A stretch of 64,000 nucleotides of DNA, from the NCBI RefSeq assembly GCF_014633365.1, contig NC_068339.1, positions 26,297,316 through 26,361,315 of the forward strand. Direction: 5' to 3'. Source of the DNA: Diospyros lotus (taxonomy: Eukaryota; Streptophyta; Magnoliopsida; Ericales; Ebenaceae). Of this stretch, positions 1-11,419 are shown piece by piece. Below the pieces are notes generated by a model, which made no database searches, had not been told where the DNA came from, and worked only from the letters and a program-made list of their open reading frames with translations. The stretch's first letter is position 1, and every line of letters starts with the position of its first letter. Position numbers and translations under genes: made by a program.

Positions 1-291
1 TAATCAAGTATTATCCGGATAATTTTGCAAGTGTTCAAAGAGTTAGTTGAAATTATCCAATGAATATAATCATTAATCGAGTACAAGATTACTTGGACTA
101 AAGTACCTTGATATTAATTGACTATCAAGAATATTAATCGATTAAGAACTTGTACTTAAAAAATACTCAACTGTTATTGATTCTTACTCGAGTAATAAGT
201 GAGATTGATCGACTATGGCTTGATATTAATCGAGTAACCATTTCTATTAATCAACTAATTACTAATATTAATCGATCAATCTTTGTAGAAT
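1..291. repeat. AT-rich block of short degenerate repeats, possible LTR end
   Basis: The motif ATTAATCGANTA and its relatives (ATTAATTGACTA, ATTGATCGACTA, ATTAATCAACTA) recur roughly every 20-45 bases between about 70 and 275. Some plant copia LTRs carry similar short repeats, so this may be the edge of an element extending left of the window. No terminus, PBS or coding trace is visible, so the assignment is weak. Confidence 0.35.
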
Positions 292-691
292 TTCAAAATT
301 ATAGTTATTACACTGCTTTAAATGCAACTGGTTTCTCGAATCCAAAAAATCAAAATTACATTAAATGTTGTCTAAATAATCTTGCATTAAATAAGCTTAT
401 GATTGACATATTGCATTGCTTTTTAATTGTTGGCGCCATGGAGAAAAGAAAAATGTTTGTTTTTAGGTTGAAAAGATTTGATAAAGTATCCATTAATTTT
501 GTTTGATTATTAATGCCCCTTTGGTTGCACTTTTTTTTAATTTAAAATTTTGTTTATTTTTTATTTTATTTTATAATTTCTCTCAATATTTCATCCACAT
601 CACCAATTTAGGATGACTGCCTTTGCGCGACCCCTTATGCTCGTATCCTCGATTATGCGAGAGAAGATAAATTACAGGCGTGAGACTTTGT
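292..691. other. AT-rich intergenic DNA
   Basis: No recognisable gene. The ORF at 150-506 has no protein-like composition and sits in low-complexity sequence. Confidence 0.6.
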
Positions 692-699
692 CTCATTAC

Positions 700-1934
700 T
701 AGAGGTATGCACGGTCCGGTTTGGTCGATTTTTAACATTTTTAGTATATCAAACCGCTTGTGTAGTTTTTCTGTAAACCAGACAGCGCGATCAGGTTTGG
801 TTGCGTAGAAACCACACTAAACCGCACTGCAGCAGTTTCCACGATTTGTTCAAAATATCCAAAATATTAATTCACCCATTTTCGTGGTGTAGTTTTCACG
901 GTTTCATAAATTATTTCATCAACTATTTAATCCATAAACTAAAATAAATAAAAGATTATATATAACCAATCTTTTATTTATACATAGGCCCTGTTTGTTG
1001 CAGCTTAATTAAAGAAATTATACCTTATAGCTTCTTAAATTATAGCTTCTAAAACTTAGAATAAGTTGTGAACCTGTTTGCTGCAGCTTCTTAGAAGTTG
1101 TAGTTAAGTAGTTGTGGTGTTTGATACCATAAGCTGTAAAATAACTTATTTTTGTATAATTGTCCATAATACCCTTAGTAGTTATAGAATGATAATTTAA
1201 AAATTAATTAGTGTATATATATAAGTTTCAAGTGTTTTAAAAAAATTAATTAAAGTATAGAGAGAGGGGAAGAAGACGAGAGAGAGGAAGAGATTTGAAA
1301 ATAGAGATGGCGGTGGAAAAGAAAAACCCATGATTGCGTAAATAAGAGGGTAATTCTTTGCTAAAAATAAGGGCAAAATTGTCATAAAAATGTAATTATT
1401 TAAGCAGAAGTTGTAAAAGCTGGGGTACCCCAACTTTGAAAAAGCCAGCTTCTACCCCTTCTAAAAGCTAGTAGTAGCTATAAGTTAGAATTCTATAAAT
1501 TAAAACAAACACTACATCCCAACTTTTTTGAAGCTAGAAGCTAAAAGTTGCAGCTTTTAAGCTGTAACAAACAGGGCCATAAACAGATTGTATATAAACA
1601 ATCTGTATATACGATGCCAAAACAGGTTGTTTATGATGTAACCAATCTGTCTATTTTGGTTCATGATGTAGCTAATCTGTTTATTTATAAATTGATTGTT
1701 TATACAATCTGTTTTGATTCATGTATATAAACATCATGAATCAAAATAAATTATTTTATAATTTTATTATTATTATATTATACTTGTGCAGTTCGATTTT
1801 AAACCGAACCAAGAAATCCTCAAACTACGCGGTTTACAGTTTGAGAATTTCTCAAACCATATCAGATCGCCCCCCTGAAAAAATCGCGTGGTACGGTATG
1901 GTTCGATTTTTATGATTTTTTTTGAACACCCATA
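700..1934. mobile_element. Non-autonomous hAT-type DNA transposon with nested MITE
   Basis: The ends are TAGAGGTATGCA on the left and TGAACACCCATA on the right; the right end reads TATGGGTGTTCA as a reverse complement, giving imperfect short TIRs that fit the hAT TIR style. Perfect 8-bp duplications CTCATTAC flank it at 692-699 and 1935-1942, the TSD length of hAT elements. Both subterminal regions carry GGTTTGGTCGATTTTTA-like sequence and its inverse. No transposase is visible. About half of the length is a second inserted MITE (987-1578). Confidence 0.85.
987..1578. mobile_element. Tourist/PIF-Harbinger-like MITE nested in the hAT element
   Basis: The TIRs are GGCCCTGTTTGTTGCAGCTT at the left and its inverse at the right with one mismatch (TTACAG for TTGCAG). 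A 3-bp ATA flanks both sides (984-986 and 1579-1581). A second TIR-like copy (CCTGTTTGCTGCAGCTT) lies about 83 bp inside the left end. There is no coding capacity. The GGCCCTGTTTG end and 3-bp TSD fit Tourist-like MITEs, although their usual TSD is TAA/TTA rather than ATA. Confidence 0.75.
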
Positions 1935-1942
1935 CTCATTAC

Positions 1943-2497
1943 GTAGATAAATGTTCGAACTTGTATCTAATCGAATTAACACTGACATAGCACTCATTAT
2001 TGCAATCTAACCTATATCCCGAGGGCAATCCACATCACCAATTTACTCTTTATTAAAGAGGTTAAAAGAGTTAAGTTAACCCGATTAAGAACAATTCTTA
2101 GAGCAACCAGTCACGACAATATAACAACTCCTTCGCTTAAAAATAAAAATTGATAACATTATTAAAGTGAATGCTCACCCTGACACATGTTAGCTTTTTT
2201 TATTATAGGAAATATTTTAAATTTTTAAATTTAATTTTAGTAATTTCAAATTTTCATGATCACATCCCCACTTTAATACCCCTTTCTTAAATATTTTAGC
2301 CTTGTTCAATTATAGAAAATATTTTTTATTTTTTATTTTTAATGTTTATTAAATAACCAAATTTTCTATTAAAAAGAAAAAAACTCAATTTTATTTTTTA
2401 TTTTAAATTATGTCTTTAGAATATATTTTGATATTTTCTAAAAATGAATTATTGAATTTTTAAAATATAAAATTAAAATTAAAAATAAAACAATATC
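1943..2497. other. AT-rich intergenic DNA
   Basis: Long A/T tracts with no gene, repeat boundary or RNA signal that I can support. Confidence 0.55.
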
Positions 2498-2502
2498 TTC
2501 AT

Positions 2503-2728
2503 TGTAACATCCCGTATCGAGCGATAGAAATGATCGAAACAACTTATCTTGATGGATCTACGCGAACTTTTCAAGAGGTCACCTATTTTTGAACTTCTCT
2601 AGTTCAAGCACTCTTAACTCGAGAGTTCTTTATCTACATTCAGCGCAAAAAATATCAAGTTGGTATTGTTTATTTCCTTACTTATTCTCGATATATACTA
2701 TCATTCTCTGAAATTTTGAGATATTACA
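2503..2728 (-). mobile_element. Solo LTR of a Cassandra-type TRIM retrotransposon
   Basis: A 226-bp block begins TGTAACATCCC and ends ATATTACA on the plus strand (TGTAAT...GTTACA on the minus strand), flanked by perfect 5-bp duplications TTCAT at 2498-2502 and 2729-2733. Within it, 2577-2630 read on the minus strand resembles the 3' half of plant 5S rRNA: a GAGTTAAG...GTGCTTG block followed by GGTGACC. LTRs with a 5S-rRNA-like insert are the hallmark of Cassandra TRIM elements. Only one LTR and no PBS or PPT is present, so it is called a solo LTR. The 5S-like part is diverged and is not a functional 5S gene. Confidence 0.82.
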
Positions 2729-2733
2729 TTCAT

Positions 2734-3152
2734 AAACTAAACAGTTCTTAGCTTCTTATAACTCAATTCTTAACCTCAAGCTCCATATTAACCTTTTTAT
2801 TTTTACTCGCATCTATCATAAAAAAAAACAAACAAACAAACAAACAAAAGTGTCTTTACAAATTTAACACTACATATGCCAGAGCTAATCTAAATGCGAG
2901 ACAACGCATGAAGAAACCAAATCAAAAATATTCTAAACATTGTTCTTTAGCTCTTGGGGATGATTAAGGAATCAATCATCAATTGAATTTATTTTATTTT
3001 ATTTTTAAGAGATTCTTGCACAATCAAGACAAATCAAAACAAGAGTAATTGTTCTGAGAATGTACTGAGAATATGTACTCTAATACTTAAATTAACAAAA
3101 ATTTCAGAGATTAGTTGATTTTTCTTGATTTCACATGTCCACTATTAGTTTA
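2734..3152. other. Intergenic DNA
   Basis: AT-rich with a short (AAAC)n run near 2830. Nothing recognisable. Confidence 0.55.
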
Positions 3153-3160
3153 GATTGAAA

Positions 3161-3408
3161 TAGGGGCGGCCCAAGGCTTAATGGGGGCTAGGCTATAATA
3201 AATTTTGTAGCCCTCCAAAAACTAATAAAATTATTTAAAATCACATTTATTGCACAGCACTGTGTACGTTGCTTGCTGTCGATCTTGGTGAGAGTGGCTG
3301 CTGATGTATGTACTTGTATTTTTTAGGGGCCCAACCAGCAACTGTTATATTTTTTTGAGGCCCCAAAAAATTGGGGGCCCTAGGCATAGGCCTCCCTGGA
3401 TTGAAATT
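3161..3408. mobile_element. 248-bp hAT-type MITE
   Basis: It starts TAGGGGCGGCCCAAGGC and ends GCATAGGCCTCCCTG; the end read in reverse, CAGGGAGGCCTATGC, pairs imperfectly with the start. Perfect 8-bp duplications GATTGAAA lie at 3153-3160 and 3409-3416. There is no coding potential. The TSD length and the T/CAGGG end indicate a hAT-derived MITE. Confidence 0.85.
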
Positions 3409-3416
3409 ATTGGAGG

Positions 3417-4786
3417 GTTGGAATGCTTATCATGTGCTTATCCATATTAGAATTGAATTTATCTATTTCCAAGATCTCAGAGATTATTTCATATGGAGGG
3501 CTTATCGATTGGAATTGCCCCCAGAGGAAGACTTAATAGATTAGTGCTTCGAGGCATTTTTTGGCTTGAACTGTGCTTGTGGGGATTTTTCATATCTTGC
3601 CCTGAAAAATGCTTTGTTGTCTTTCTTCTGCATGGACTAGGTCATTTTGTCTAGTTTATTTATATGAGTAATTCGGGAGCATAATTTTTCTTGAACTTGA
3701 GTTTTTTGTGATAACTAAATATCTAAAGTAAGGTTGTGCATTGATTGGATGTCTCACATCAAATGTGCATTTTAACCTCCAAAATGGTTTCGACGACCTA
3801 ACACTTTATTTTACTCTAATTCCCTACTTTTTTTTTGGGGTGGGGGGATAACATTACATAAATTTATACAAATTGATCTCTTTTGATGGAGATTATATGT
3901 TCACATAACACCGGTCTCTTTGTTTGTTTGCTCTTTTAAAGGATCACTCTATTTAATGGGCCACTGAGAGCATGCAATTGTGGATGACAATTCCTTGTAA
4001 TCAAACCACCATTTGGATGGTGGGCTCTCAGACAAGAAAGTGTGTGGCCTCAAGTGTTCGGACCACGACAACCTCAAACTCTTTAAGATTAGAGAATCCT
4101 AAGCAATAAAAGTGTCAACATATAAGGGCACTCGCACCAACAGAAGATGTTCCTGCATATGTAGAGTTTGATCCATTACTATGAGGCATGTCATATAATT
4201 AAATTTATCTAAGATCATACATAAGTTAAATTTGTATTTAATTTTTAGTAATATTAATAAAAATATTATTTTCTTATTCAAGCAAAAATCTTGTGATCTT
4301 ATATAATATATATATATATATTAATTTTCTTTTATAGTTAAATATTCAACTATATTCTTCCAACCAAACCCATTTATATGAAGCCGGGCATGGTAAGGAT
4401 GTCGAGTATATATATGCAACTTTATATATTGTGATAATTTTAGTATATTTCTTCATGCAACATATTTTTGCATCACCTTAAGTTCATTTTACATGCTTAT
4501 AATGCGTGTGTAATTTAACGAAAACCAACACCAAGGACTTAAAAGTAATGAAAAAAATGATTGAAAGAGTGAATATGTCAAAATTTTAGTTGAAGAGCTA
4601 AAAATCATATTTTTTTAATAGTTTACAAATCTCTTTATGCATTAAGTCAATTTTAGGCAATATGGCTTGAAAATTTAAAAAAATAAAGGCTTAAACTCTA
4701 AAACTTGTGACTTTACCCACCACTATCTTTCCACTTGCCACCGTCACTTTTCTAAGCCTGTCATTGAATTTTGTCTTGCTTGTCTC
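3417..4786. other. Intergenic DNA without recognisable genes
   Basis: Mixed AT-rich sequence with a (TA)n run near 4305-4320. The short ORFs have no recognisable motifs and low-complexity composition. Confidence 0.55.
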
Positions 4787-4980
4787 CACGAACTCCATAC
4801 TAGCATCGACTATCCATATCTAGTATATATATCGCAATCACAGTTGCAATTGAGACTCTAAGTCCCACCAAAAAGAAAAGGGAAGAGACACGAACTCCAT
4901 ACTAGCATCGATTGTCCATATCTATTATATATATCGCAATTGCAATTGAGACTCTAAGTCCCAACAAAAAGAAAAGAGAA
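4787..4980. repeat. Tandem duplication of a roughly 100-bp segment
   Basis: The segment starting CACGAACTCCATACTAGCAT at 4787 is repeated from 4889, with the same order of landmarks (TATATATATCGCAAT, GAGACTCTAAGTCCCA, AAAAAGAAAAG). The second copy lacks about 8 bases in the middle. The mode of origin is unknown. Confidence 0.85.
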
Positions 4981-6880
4981 AAGAATAAGAGGGATACAGT
5001 GGTGGGTGGATAGCTAGAGAGAGAGATGAGTGACTATGATGGCGAGCGTGGCCAACAAAAAAAAAAAATGAAGTTAGTGGCGGTGGTGTACCACTTAGAG
5101 AACAAAGAATAAAGAAGAAAGGGAAGAGAGAAAAAGGGTTAGGGATTTAAGAAATTTGGGATTTTAGTTTAATATGTATAAATTAATTTGACGTGTTAAA
5201 GATACTTAGTCTTATTTGTTATCATTAATTGAGCTATTAACTTTTAGTTAATTAAAAATTTTAAAATAATAAAAAATAATTTTAAAATATAAAAAATTTA
5301 ATTGAAAAATTAAAAAATATATTTTTTAATAATTAAGAGACACCTTAAACATTAAGATTGGGTTCTCTTTGTTATTTTCAAGTCATTTTTAATTTTTAAT
5401 TTTTTAAAATAATGAAAACGCGTTCTCTTTATTATTTTTAAAAATGTATTTTTGAAACAAAAAAAAATTATAAAGAAAACTCAAAACAACAAAAAATTAT
5501 TTTGAGTATTTTTATTCAAAACAAACTTTAAAATCAAAACATATTTATTTATTTATTTATAATTTATTATTATAATAGAAAAAAATATTACAAAATTCAT
5601 TAACTTTAAAATATATATATTTTTAATAATATATTAACATTAAATATTTTTAATTTATTGAATAATCAGATTTATTAAATAAAATATCATTAAAATATTA
5701 TTTTTTTAATTTATAAAAAGAACGCGTTTTTAATTTTCTTAAAATAAATTATCAAAATAAAAAATTAAAAATAAATTAAAAATTTAAAACTGAAAATTAA
5801 AAAGTAAAGGATTTGCAGCCTAAATGTTTTTTTTATATCACACCCATTGAGCATAAATAATTGTAAGGTAGTGTAACAATGACTAGGTACACAGATCACA
5901 GAAGACAGATCACACATGCATGGGAAAGAAAAAGCCATGATTGCACTATTCTGCGGCTCCATCGATCTTCATATGTATCAAGATCAGAGAGCAAATGGGC
6001 GGCGGGGGCCACAGGAGAATCTCCATCGCATCATCATCAGATGGCGTTCAGAGCTCAGAGCACCACCTGCGGCCACCACCACCACGGGCCGGGCAACAGC
6101 AACAGCAGCCTGCTGGTGGTGGCCTCAAACTTAATTATGTATATGCATATAGTACTCAGAGCTGCAGTTCACGAAACACTCTTCATCCCTGAGCCACAAT
6201 GACGGGAAAACCAAAAAAGTAAAGGGATCTTGGAAATAATATTCATTTCCGATCATTCATCTACGTAAAGTAGACAGTTCCGTACATATCATGCTTGTTG
6301 AAAAGGACAAAAACACCAAGACTTTTGTGTATTTTGAGGCCATAATCTTTTTCCTTCTGTTCAATTATTTGAGTGTATGATATCCTCCACTGACTTTGTT
6401 TGGTATTGCAGTGAATCAGTGATGTGTTTGGCATCTTGACGATTGATTTAGAGACTAATAACAGGACCCATGAGAATAAGACAATCATAAACCTCAGGGT
6501 TTTCAAAACTGGATTAATCGATCACTGGAGAAAATCTAGTGATTATTAAGGTTTCAAGGAATAAGATGATTTATGATTGGTGCTGCAACACCAAATATAC
6601 AAACATTCAATTATATTACATAATTGTGCAACAATCTATTAAAATCTTTTCCTATATCGATAGTTTATAATAACCATTTTAAGTATACATTACTTCATTT
6701 TATAATATATTTTTGTTCAGTAAAATAATCCTAAGAAAGAGCAGCATTGTGAGCGTCCTTACAAGTATTCAAGGATTTTAAGAGTTGTAAATAAAAAAAT
6801 CCATCAAAATATAGAAAGAAAACAAGAACATGACCAGTTCTCTCAAACTATAAAAAGAGGAGAAAAAACAAAAAGTTTTC
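4981..6880. other. Intergenic DNA; unassigned GC-richer patch near 5.99-6.13 kb
   Basis: 5160-5800 is extremely AT-rich. About 5990-6130 is locally GC-rich with CAC/CCA and CAG runs that create His-, Pro- or Gln-rich reading frames on both strands. No frame has a recognisable domain and no splice structure is convincing. It might be a gene remnant, but I do not recognise it. Confidence 0.4.
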
Positions 6881-7639
6881 AATAACTCAATGAACGATGA
6901 TGCATCTGAGATCCTGACCCAGCGAAAGACTAAGCCCCAAAAATAAGTAGCTTAGAGGAAGCACATGAAAATCAAAAGATAAATAGGGGAAGCCATAAGG
7001 TTCAAGAGACCCTCTCAGCAAGGTCTCTTGGAGACCTTTCGATAACTCACCTTTGGGCCCAAATGTGGACTTTTCAGAAGACTAACCAGTCTCCCAAAGA
7101 CCCTTCGAATAAAGTCTTAGTTGAGGCACACTAACTAACCTCCAAAGTCTTCGCCTTCAATGTTGGATCTAACGATGACAATTTCAATCCTAAAAGAAAT
7201 GGAAAATTTGTTATTTGTCAACTATCACCAAATAGGGGGTGATCCCCCACTCCAAGTAGCTAAGAACTCTTACACAACCTTACTAAATACTTTTCTTGTT
7301 TCTCGCTAAGATTGACTTAAGAATTGGAGCGCTGTATAAGAGACACCCCGTACCCTAAACTATTTTTTGTTTTGCATTCTCTTGATGATCTATAGTCCCT
7401 CAAAGACCTGAAAATCTTTTCTTGGAAAAATAAATTCATTATTGTATTAAGGAAACAACAATTAGCTTCGTCTGTAGGAAATTGATCAAAAATATGAAAC
7501 AAAATAATGATGGCTCATACAAAGTCACAAGGAGTCAAGAACCAACAAAGCCAAGAAGGACTTGGAATCTAGTCACCTGGAGACAACTAAAGGCCACGAG
7601 AGACCCTTTTGTTTAGTGTCCTGATGACCTATGAGTTGG

Positions 7640-8290
7640 CTCCTCCCATTATCCCCTTTGTCGAATATGACGCCTTTCAGAAGTAGCATGGTGAAAGTGT
7701 ACAAGCTTTTCGAGAGATGACGGACTTGTTGCAAAATATTATACCGAATTGCCTTTCTTGCATACCTTATAACCTCCTTATCGAGAGACCAAGGAGGTTT
7801 GTCCCAATTACTTTCTTGGGGGGTATAAGAAAATCTAACTTTCTCAAAGATCCCCCTGCTAGAAGATTATCTAAATACTCTCCCAAAGTTAGCCCCGTTT
7901 GGGGAAAATAAGCAGGCCACCTGGAAGCCTCTTGCTGAAGAAAAACCTCCTTGAAAGGAGAAGTATTTGGGAATAGTGGAAAACATGATTGTTAAAGGAG
8001 GCTAAGCACCACCTAAAGCCCACCTTAGAAAGGTACCAAAAATAAGCAACCTTTCAGAATAAAGTGATCAAAAGACAAAGAATATGAAAAGGATGATATA
8101 AGAAATTCTAGAGCAAAAATGATTGGTACCGACTTAAGAGGAATACTAAAGAGTAAACCCTTTGACATTGGAGATTATGGAGAAGTCTCTTCTTAAGAAA
8201 TTCAAGATGCCCCAGTTAGCTACTTACTAGAACTACAAGTCCCTCATGATGCTCCATGGATGGGAAGATGCAATTATTATTGGCAAAATA
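7640..8290 (+). pseudogene. Decayed gypsy gag fragment
   Basis: The fragment 7660-7760 translates to a stretch of the type EYDAF(x)nFREMTDLLQNIIP, which parallels the EYEALRQQHVEGMQALRDM segment of the gag at 19750-21504. At 8200-8275, codons for FKMPQ-like, YKSLMMLHGWED-like residues appear in shifted frames. These collinear pieces sit in the same order as in the intact-length element, separated by stops and frameshifts. It is a non-functional relic of a capsid precursor. Confidence 0.6.
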
Positions 8291-9476
8291 CAACAATTGA
8301 GATTTGTTATGTGGGAACACTGCAGTCGTGGCGGAGTTGGTAGACAACTAGTAGGTGTTTGCTGTGGAAATACGTAGCAGGTGGTTCTGGTTTGCAATAG
8401 CCTGATAGGAGTCTTGAATAAGCCCCCTCCCCCAAGTGTATCTCTGGTAAAGGATTAGTCCGCTTAAGAGTAGCTTCATGTGTATTCGGGGCATAACTAC
8501 ACTCACAAGAAGAAGTTAGAAGGCAAATGAGGATTCCTTACCCCATGTATGCCTTTTAATGCTTAAGTCGGTATATGAAGGAAAATAGTTATTCGATGAA
8601 ACTTTGTAGAGGTTCCACCAAATGCGCAATAAATAAATGATGTAATTAATAATGAATATAAAAGAAGTACCTTTCCTGATGAGAGATGAGCTAATCATGG
8701 TATTTTCACCAGATGTCGGGGATGAACAGGCACGCAGTGAGCGTGAGGACTGTGGTCCTTAGTCTAATTCAGATGGGCTTAATAAGAATCTCACTTGGAG
8801 GACTAAGTGGCCTAAGGAGTCATCCGGGAGAAGGTGGGCCTTGCAACAAGTTGCCAGAGTAGGTTCTTGGCCTTTAGGTGGCATGCCCGGGTAAGATTCC
8901 GCATTGTTAGAAGGTGTCTCCAGATGTTGTTTATTACTCTGAATTTAGTATGTTGTTTTTGATAGGGATTACACCCAATTAAATATTGTAGGACACTATA
9001 TAATGTACGTAGCATCTACATGCAATTTAATTGAAAATAGGAGAGCTTGGGGGTAGCATGTGGCTCAGCCGAGAGGGCCCACGTGGGATTATACGCATGT
9101 GAGTGGAAATGTGAGAGTGGGGAGGTCATTGAGAGATTTGGAGAATTTTCGGGGTTTAAATGTGATTCCAGAAACTTGGAGTCAGTTCGCTATAAAATTA
9201 ATATGTGCGCATATGATAGTTAGGGTTCTTGCAAGTTAGAGGGTCGTGCACATGCTCGGGGAAAAGGCTTTGTTGGGATTATTTTCTAGCGCTTCCATGT
9301 GGCGCCCCGAGATAGGTGCGCGGATGTAGGTGCGAGCCATGTTGGAATATGTGTGCGATCCAGAGAAAGGTGTGGTCTAGTTGTTGAGAAGACAACAATG
9401 GGCAAAACCATGGGCATAGATAGAGCTTAGACCTTGGGGAGAGGAATATGCAAGCGTGACCTTGCAAAAGAACCAT

Positions 9477-9690
9477 GTTGCAGTCGAGAAAAATGTGTTG
9501 TGGTCAAGAAAGCCATGCCTAAGAGGAATATGCATGCCTGAGAGAAATGTGTTGTGGCGGAGAGAAACGTGCTCTGCTCGAGAGAACCATGGTTGTCGAG
9601 AGAAATGTGCTATGGTCGAGAGAGCTATGCTTGAGAGAAATATGTTGTCCGAGAGAACCATGCCCGAGAGAAATATGAGTGCAGAAAGAA
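9477..9690. repeat. Degenerate tandem repeat built on GAGAGAAATGTG
   Basis: CGAGAGAAA(T/C)GTG, GAGAGAACCATG and related 22-30-bp units recur about nine times. The repeat makes open frames on both strands (for example 9456-9713 plus and 9377-9661 minus), but these follow from the repeat and are not genes. It lies in relic retroelement sequence just before the insertion site at 9856. Confidence 0.7.
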
Positions 9691-9855
9691 CCTCACGAAA
9701 AGAAGTCTCTTAGGGAGAAAATCCCAGCCTTGGGAACTGTGCCCCTCCCAAAAAAATACCTTATGCTCATTTTATTGTGCTATTTTATAGGGGAATGTGC
9801 CACTTTTTTCCTTATACAATTTTGCCCTCCAAACCATGATTATTAACATTATTAC

Positions 9856-10900
9856 TGTTGTTGCCAAAATACAATAATCTATTTTTAATTGAGGAGAGAC
9901 ACAAGAATCTTGGGAGTCGTGCCTTCACTGATGAGAATCTTGACGAGTAACTGGATCTGGTAGAGGTCCAGATTTGGTGATCTTACAGAGTTGAGGGTCT
10001 GACAGATTTGATGGTCTGATGGATCTAGTAAATCTGGTGGGCTGATGATCAGATGGCCCAAGATGAACGAGTGACCTGAGAATGACAAGTGGCCTGAGGA
10101 TGACGAGTGACCTGAGGATGACGAGTGGTCTCGGATGAACGAGTGACCTGAGGGCGACGAGTGGTAGTGACCGAGTGACCTGAGGGCGATGAGTGGCCTT
10201 GATGACGAGTGGCCTGAGGGTGACGAGTGGCCGTGACCGAGTGGCTTGAGGGCGATGAGTGGCCTTGCTGACAGAGTGGCCTACAAAACGAGAGCACCGT
10301 TAGAACGCAGGTGGGGATCCCCGCGCAAACCCTCCGATGCTTGAGTCAGATCTCGAGAGAAAATGAGAAAAGTATGCTTTGATTACTCAAAATTGCGTAC
10401 CTCGGAATGAAGGTGGGGTCTCATATTTATAGTGGAAGAGAGAGAGAGGCCTCACGATTTTCTCGACGGAAATCTCGCGGCCCATTACGGAAATTTCGCA
10501 ATGCTGATCGTCTGGCGAGAGGGGGGGATTCGGCTGGATTGACAATCCCGAAGGGTCACTCGGTCATGCCGAGTGACCTTCACTCAGTTAGGCCGAGTTT
10601 GGGGGAGGGACCACTCGGTATGACCGAGTGACCTCTCCACTCGGTCATGCCGAGTGGGCCCCCACTCGGTTGGGCCGAGTGGTCTTAGCCACTCAGCCCA
10701 GCCGAGTGGTCTCAGCCACTCGAACCGACCGAGTGGTCTTTACCACTCGGTCGTGTCGAGTGGTCTTAGCCACTCGATTGCGCCGAGTGAGCTCCCACGC
10801 AACCAGGCCGAGCGGGTCTTCCTTGGCCCTTGACTTTGATTTATCTCCTATTGGGGCCCACACTTGATCATAAATCCATTTCGTCCTCTCGGGTACATCA
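9856..10900 (-). repeat. Tat element 3' LTR (1045 bp)
   Basis: It matches 21551-22640 along its length, starting TGTTGTTGCC and ending GGGTACATCA on the plus strand. On the minus strand U3 begins TGATGTACCC, holds the palindrome array (10555-10815), and is followed by a TATA box (CTATAAATA, 10424-10432). The R/U5 side (about 10060-10290) has a second set of short direct repeats of the type GACGAGTGGCCTGAGG. Confidence 0.92.
10555..10815. repeat. Array of imperfect palindromes in LTR U3
   Basis: About eight or nine units of roughly 33 bp, each an inverted repeat CACTCGG-N5-CCGAGTG with a variable centre (TCATG, TTGGG, CCCAG, ACCGA, TCGTG and others). The arms are conserved while the centres differ. 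The array lies upstream of the LTR TATA box in element orientation, which would suit a transcription-factor site array; that function is inferred. Confidence 0.85.
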
Positions 10901-11069
10901 ATTGCTCCCTGCTATTTTAGTCGAGGAGTAAAAGAGCATATGATCCCGGGAAATATTGGCGTCACTTTTGCCGCATTTTGCTTATCTCTCGGGAGATCAT
11001 TTTTGCGCATTTGCTCTTCATTTTCTGTATTTGTTCCACAGCTTTCGACTTTTTTGCCTTTTGAGCTCC

Positions 11070-11078
11070 TATAAATAG
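11070..11078 (+). promoter_or_regulatory. TATA box ahead of the antisense ORF
   Basis: TATAAATAG lies on the plus strand, opposite to gag-pol, 342 bp before the ATG at 11420. A pyrimidine-rich TTATGTGCAG acceptor-like site near 11352 could end a leader intron. Two near-perfect palindromes (TCGGTCATGACCGAG cores) sit between the TATA box and the ATG at about 11205-11269. Promoter activity is inferred from sequence only. Confidence 0.5.
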
Positions 11079-11419
11079 GGCTTCCACTCTTCATTTAATT
11101 CTCACAAGGATCAGCCGAGGTGCTCCAAGACTCAAATTCTCCCAGGTCTCGGCGCATTTTCTGGGCCACGTCTTCATTTTCAGCATTTGGGGGAGCTCCC
11201 ACTGGGCCATTCGGTCATGACCGAGTGGCCATGATTTTGGTTGAGGCCACTCGGTCATGACCGAGTGGTCCTTAAACGACTTGAAATGCTTATCTCTGCC
11301 TTCAGTTGCTCCTTCTTTGCCTTGTACTGATTTTCTTTGCGTTTATGTGCAGGTACTTTGCTCGTTGTGATCGTCCGCTTTTCCTAACGTAACAAGGTAA
11401 CGGCTTTGAACCTTTTAAC

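Larger units (their letters stand above)
6881..9850 (+). mobile_element. Degenerate plus-strand Tat-like gypsy relic, left part
   Basis: The region holds a decayed gag (about 7640-8290) related to the better-preserved gag at 19750-21504, plus repeat-rich non-coding sequence up to the insertion point of the full-length element at 9856. An LTR-like block in the same orientation at 22646-23740 may be the other part of the same relic. Boundaries are approximate because no TSD or intact LTR edge could be fixed on this side. Confidence 0.45.

Noticed and set aside
2577..2630. 5S rRNA gene
   Set aside because: Only the 3' half is recognisable and it is diverged; it lies inside an LTR with its own TSD, so it is the 5S-like part of a Cassandra LTR.
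5879..6202. His/Ser-rich 107-aa ORF and its overlapping frames
   Set aside because: Three frames are open over a short CAC/CAG-rich patch. None has a domain or family resemblance, so it is left as unassigned sequence.
9377..9713. Opposing ORFs of 94 aa (minus) and 85 aa (plus)
   Set aside because: Both are translations of the GAGAGAAATGTG repeat and show the same periodicity as the DNA.
10049..10297. 82-aa minus ORF with repeated HPQATR-type residues (also 21744-21986 and 10628-10867)
   Set aside because: It is translated from LTR direct repeats and palindromes, and is present in both LTR copies.
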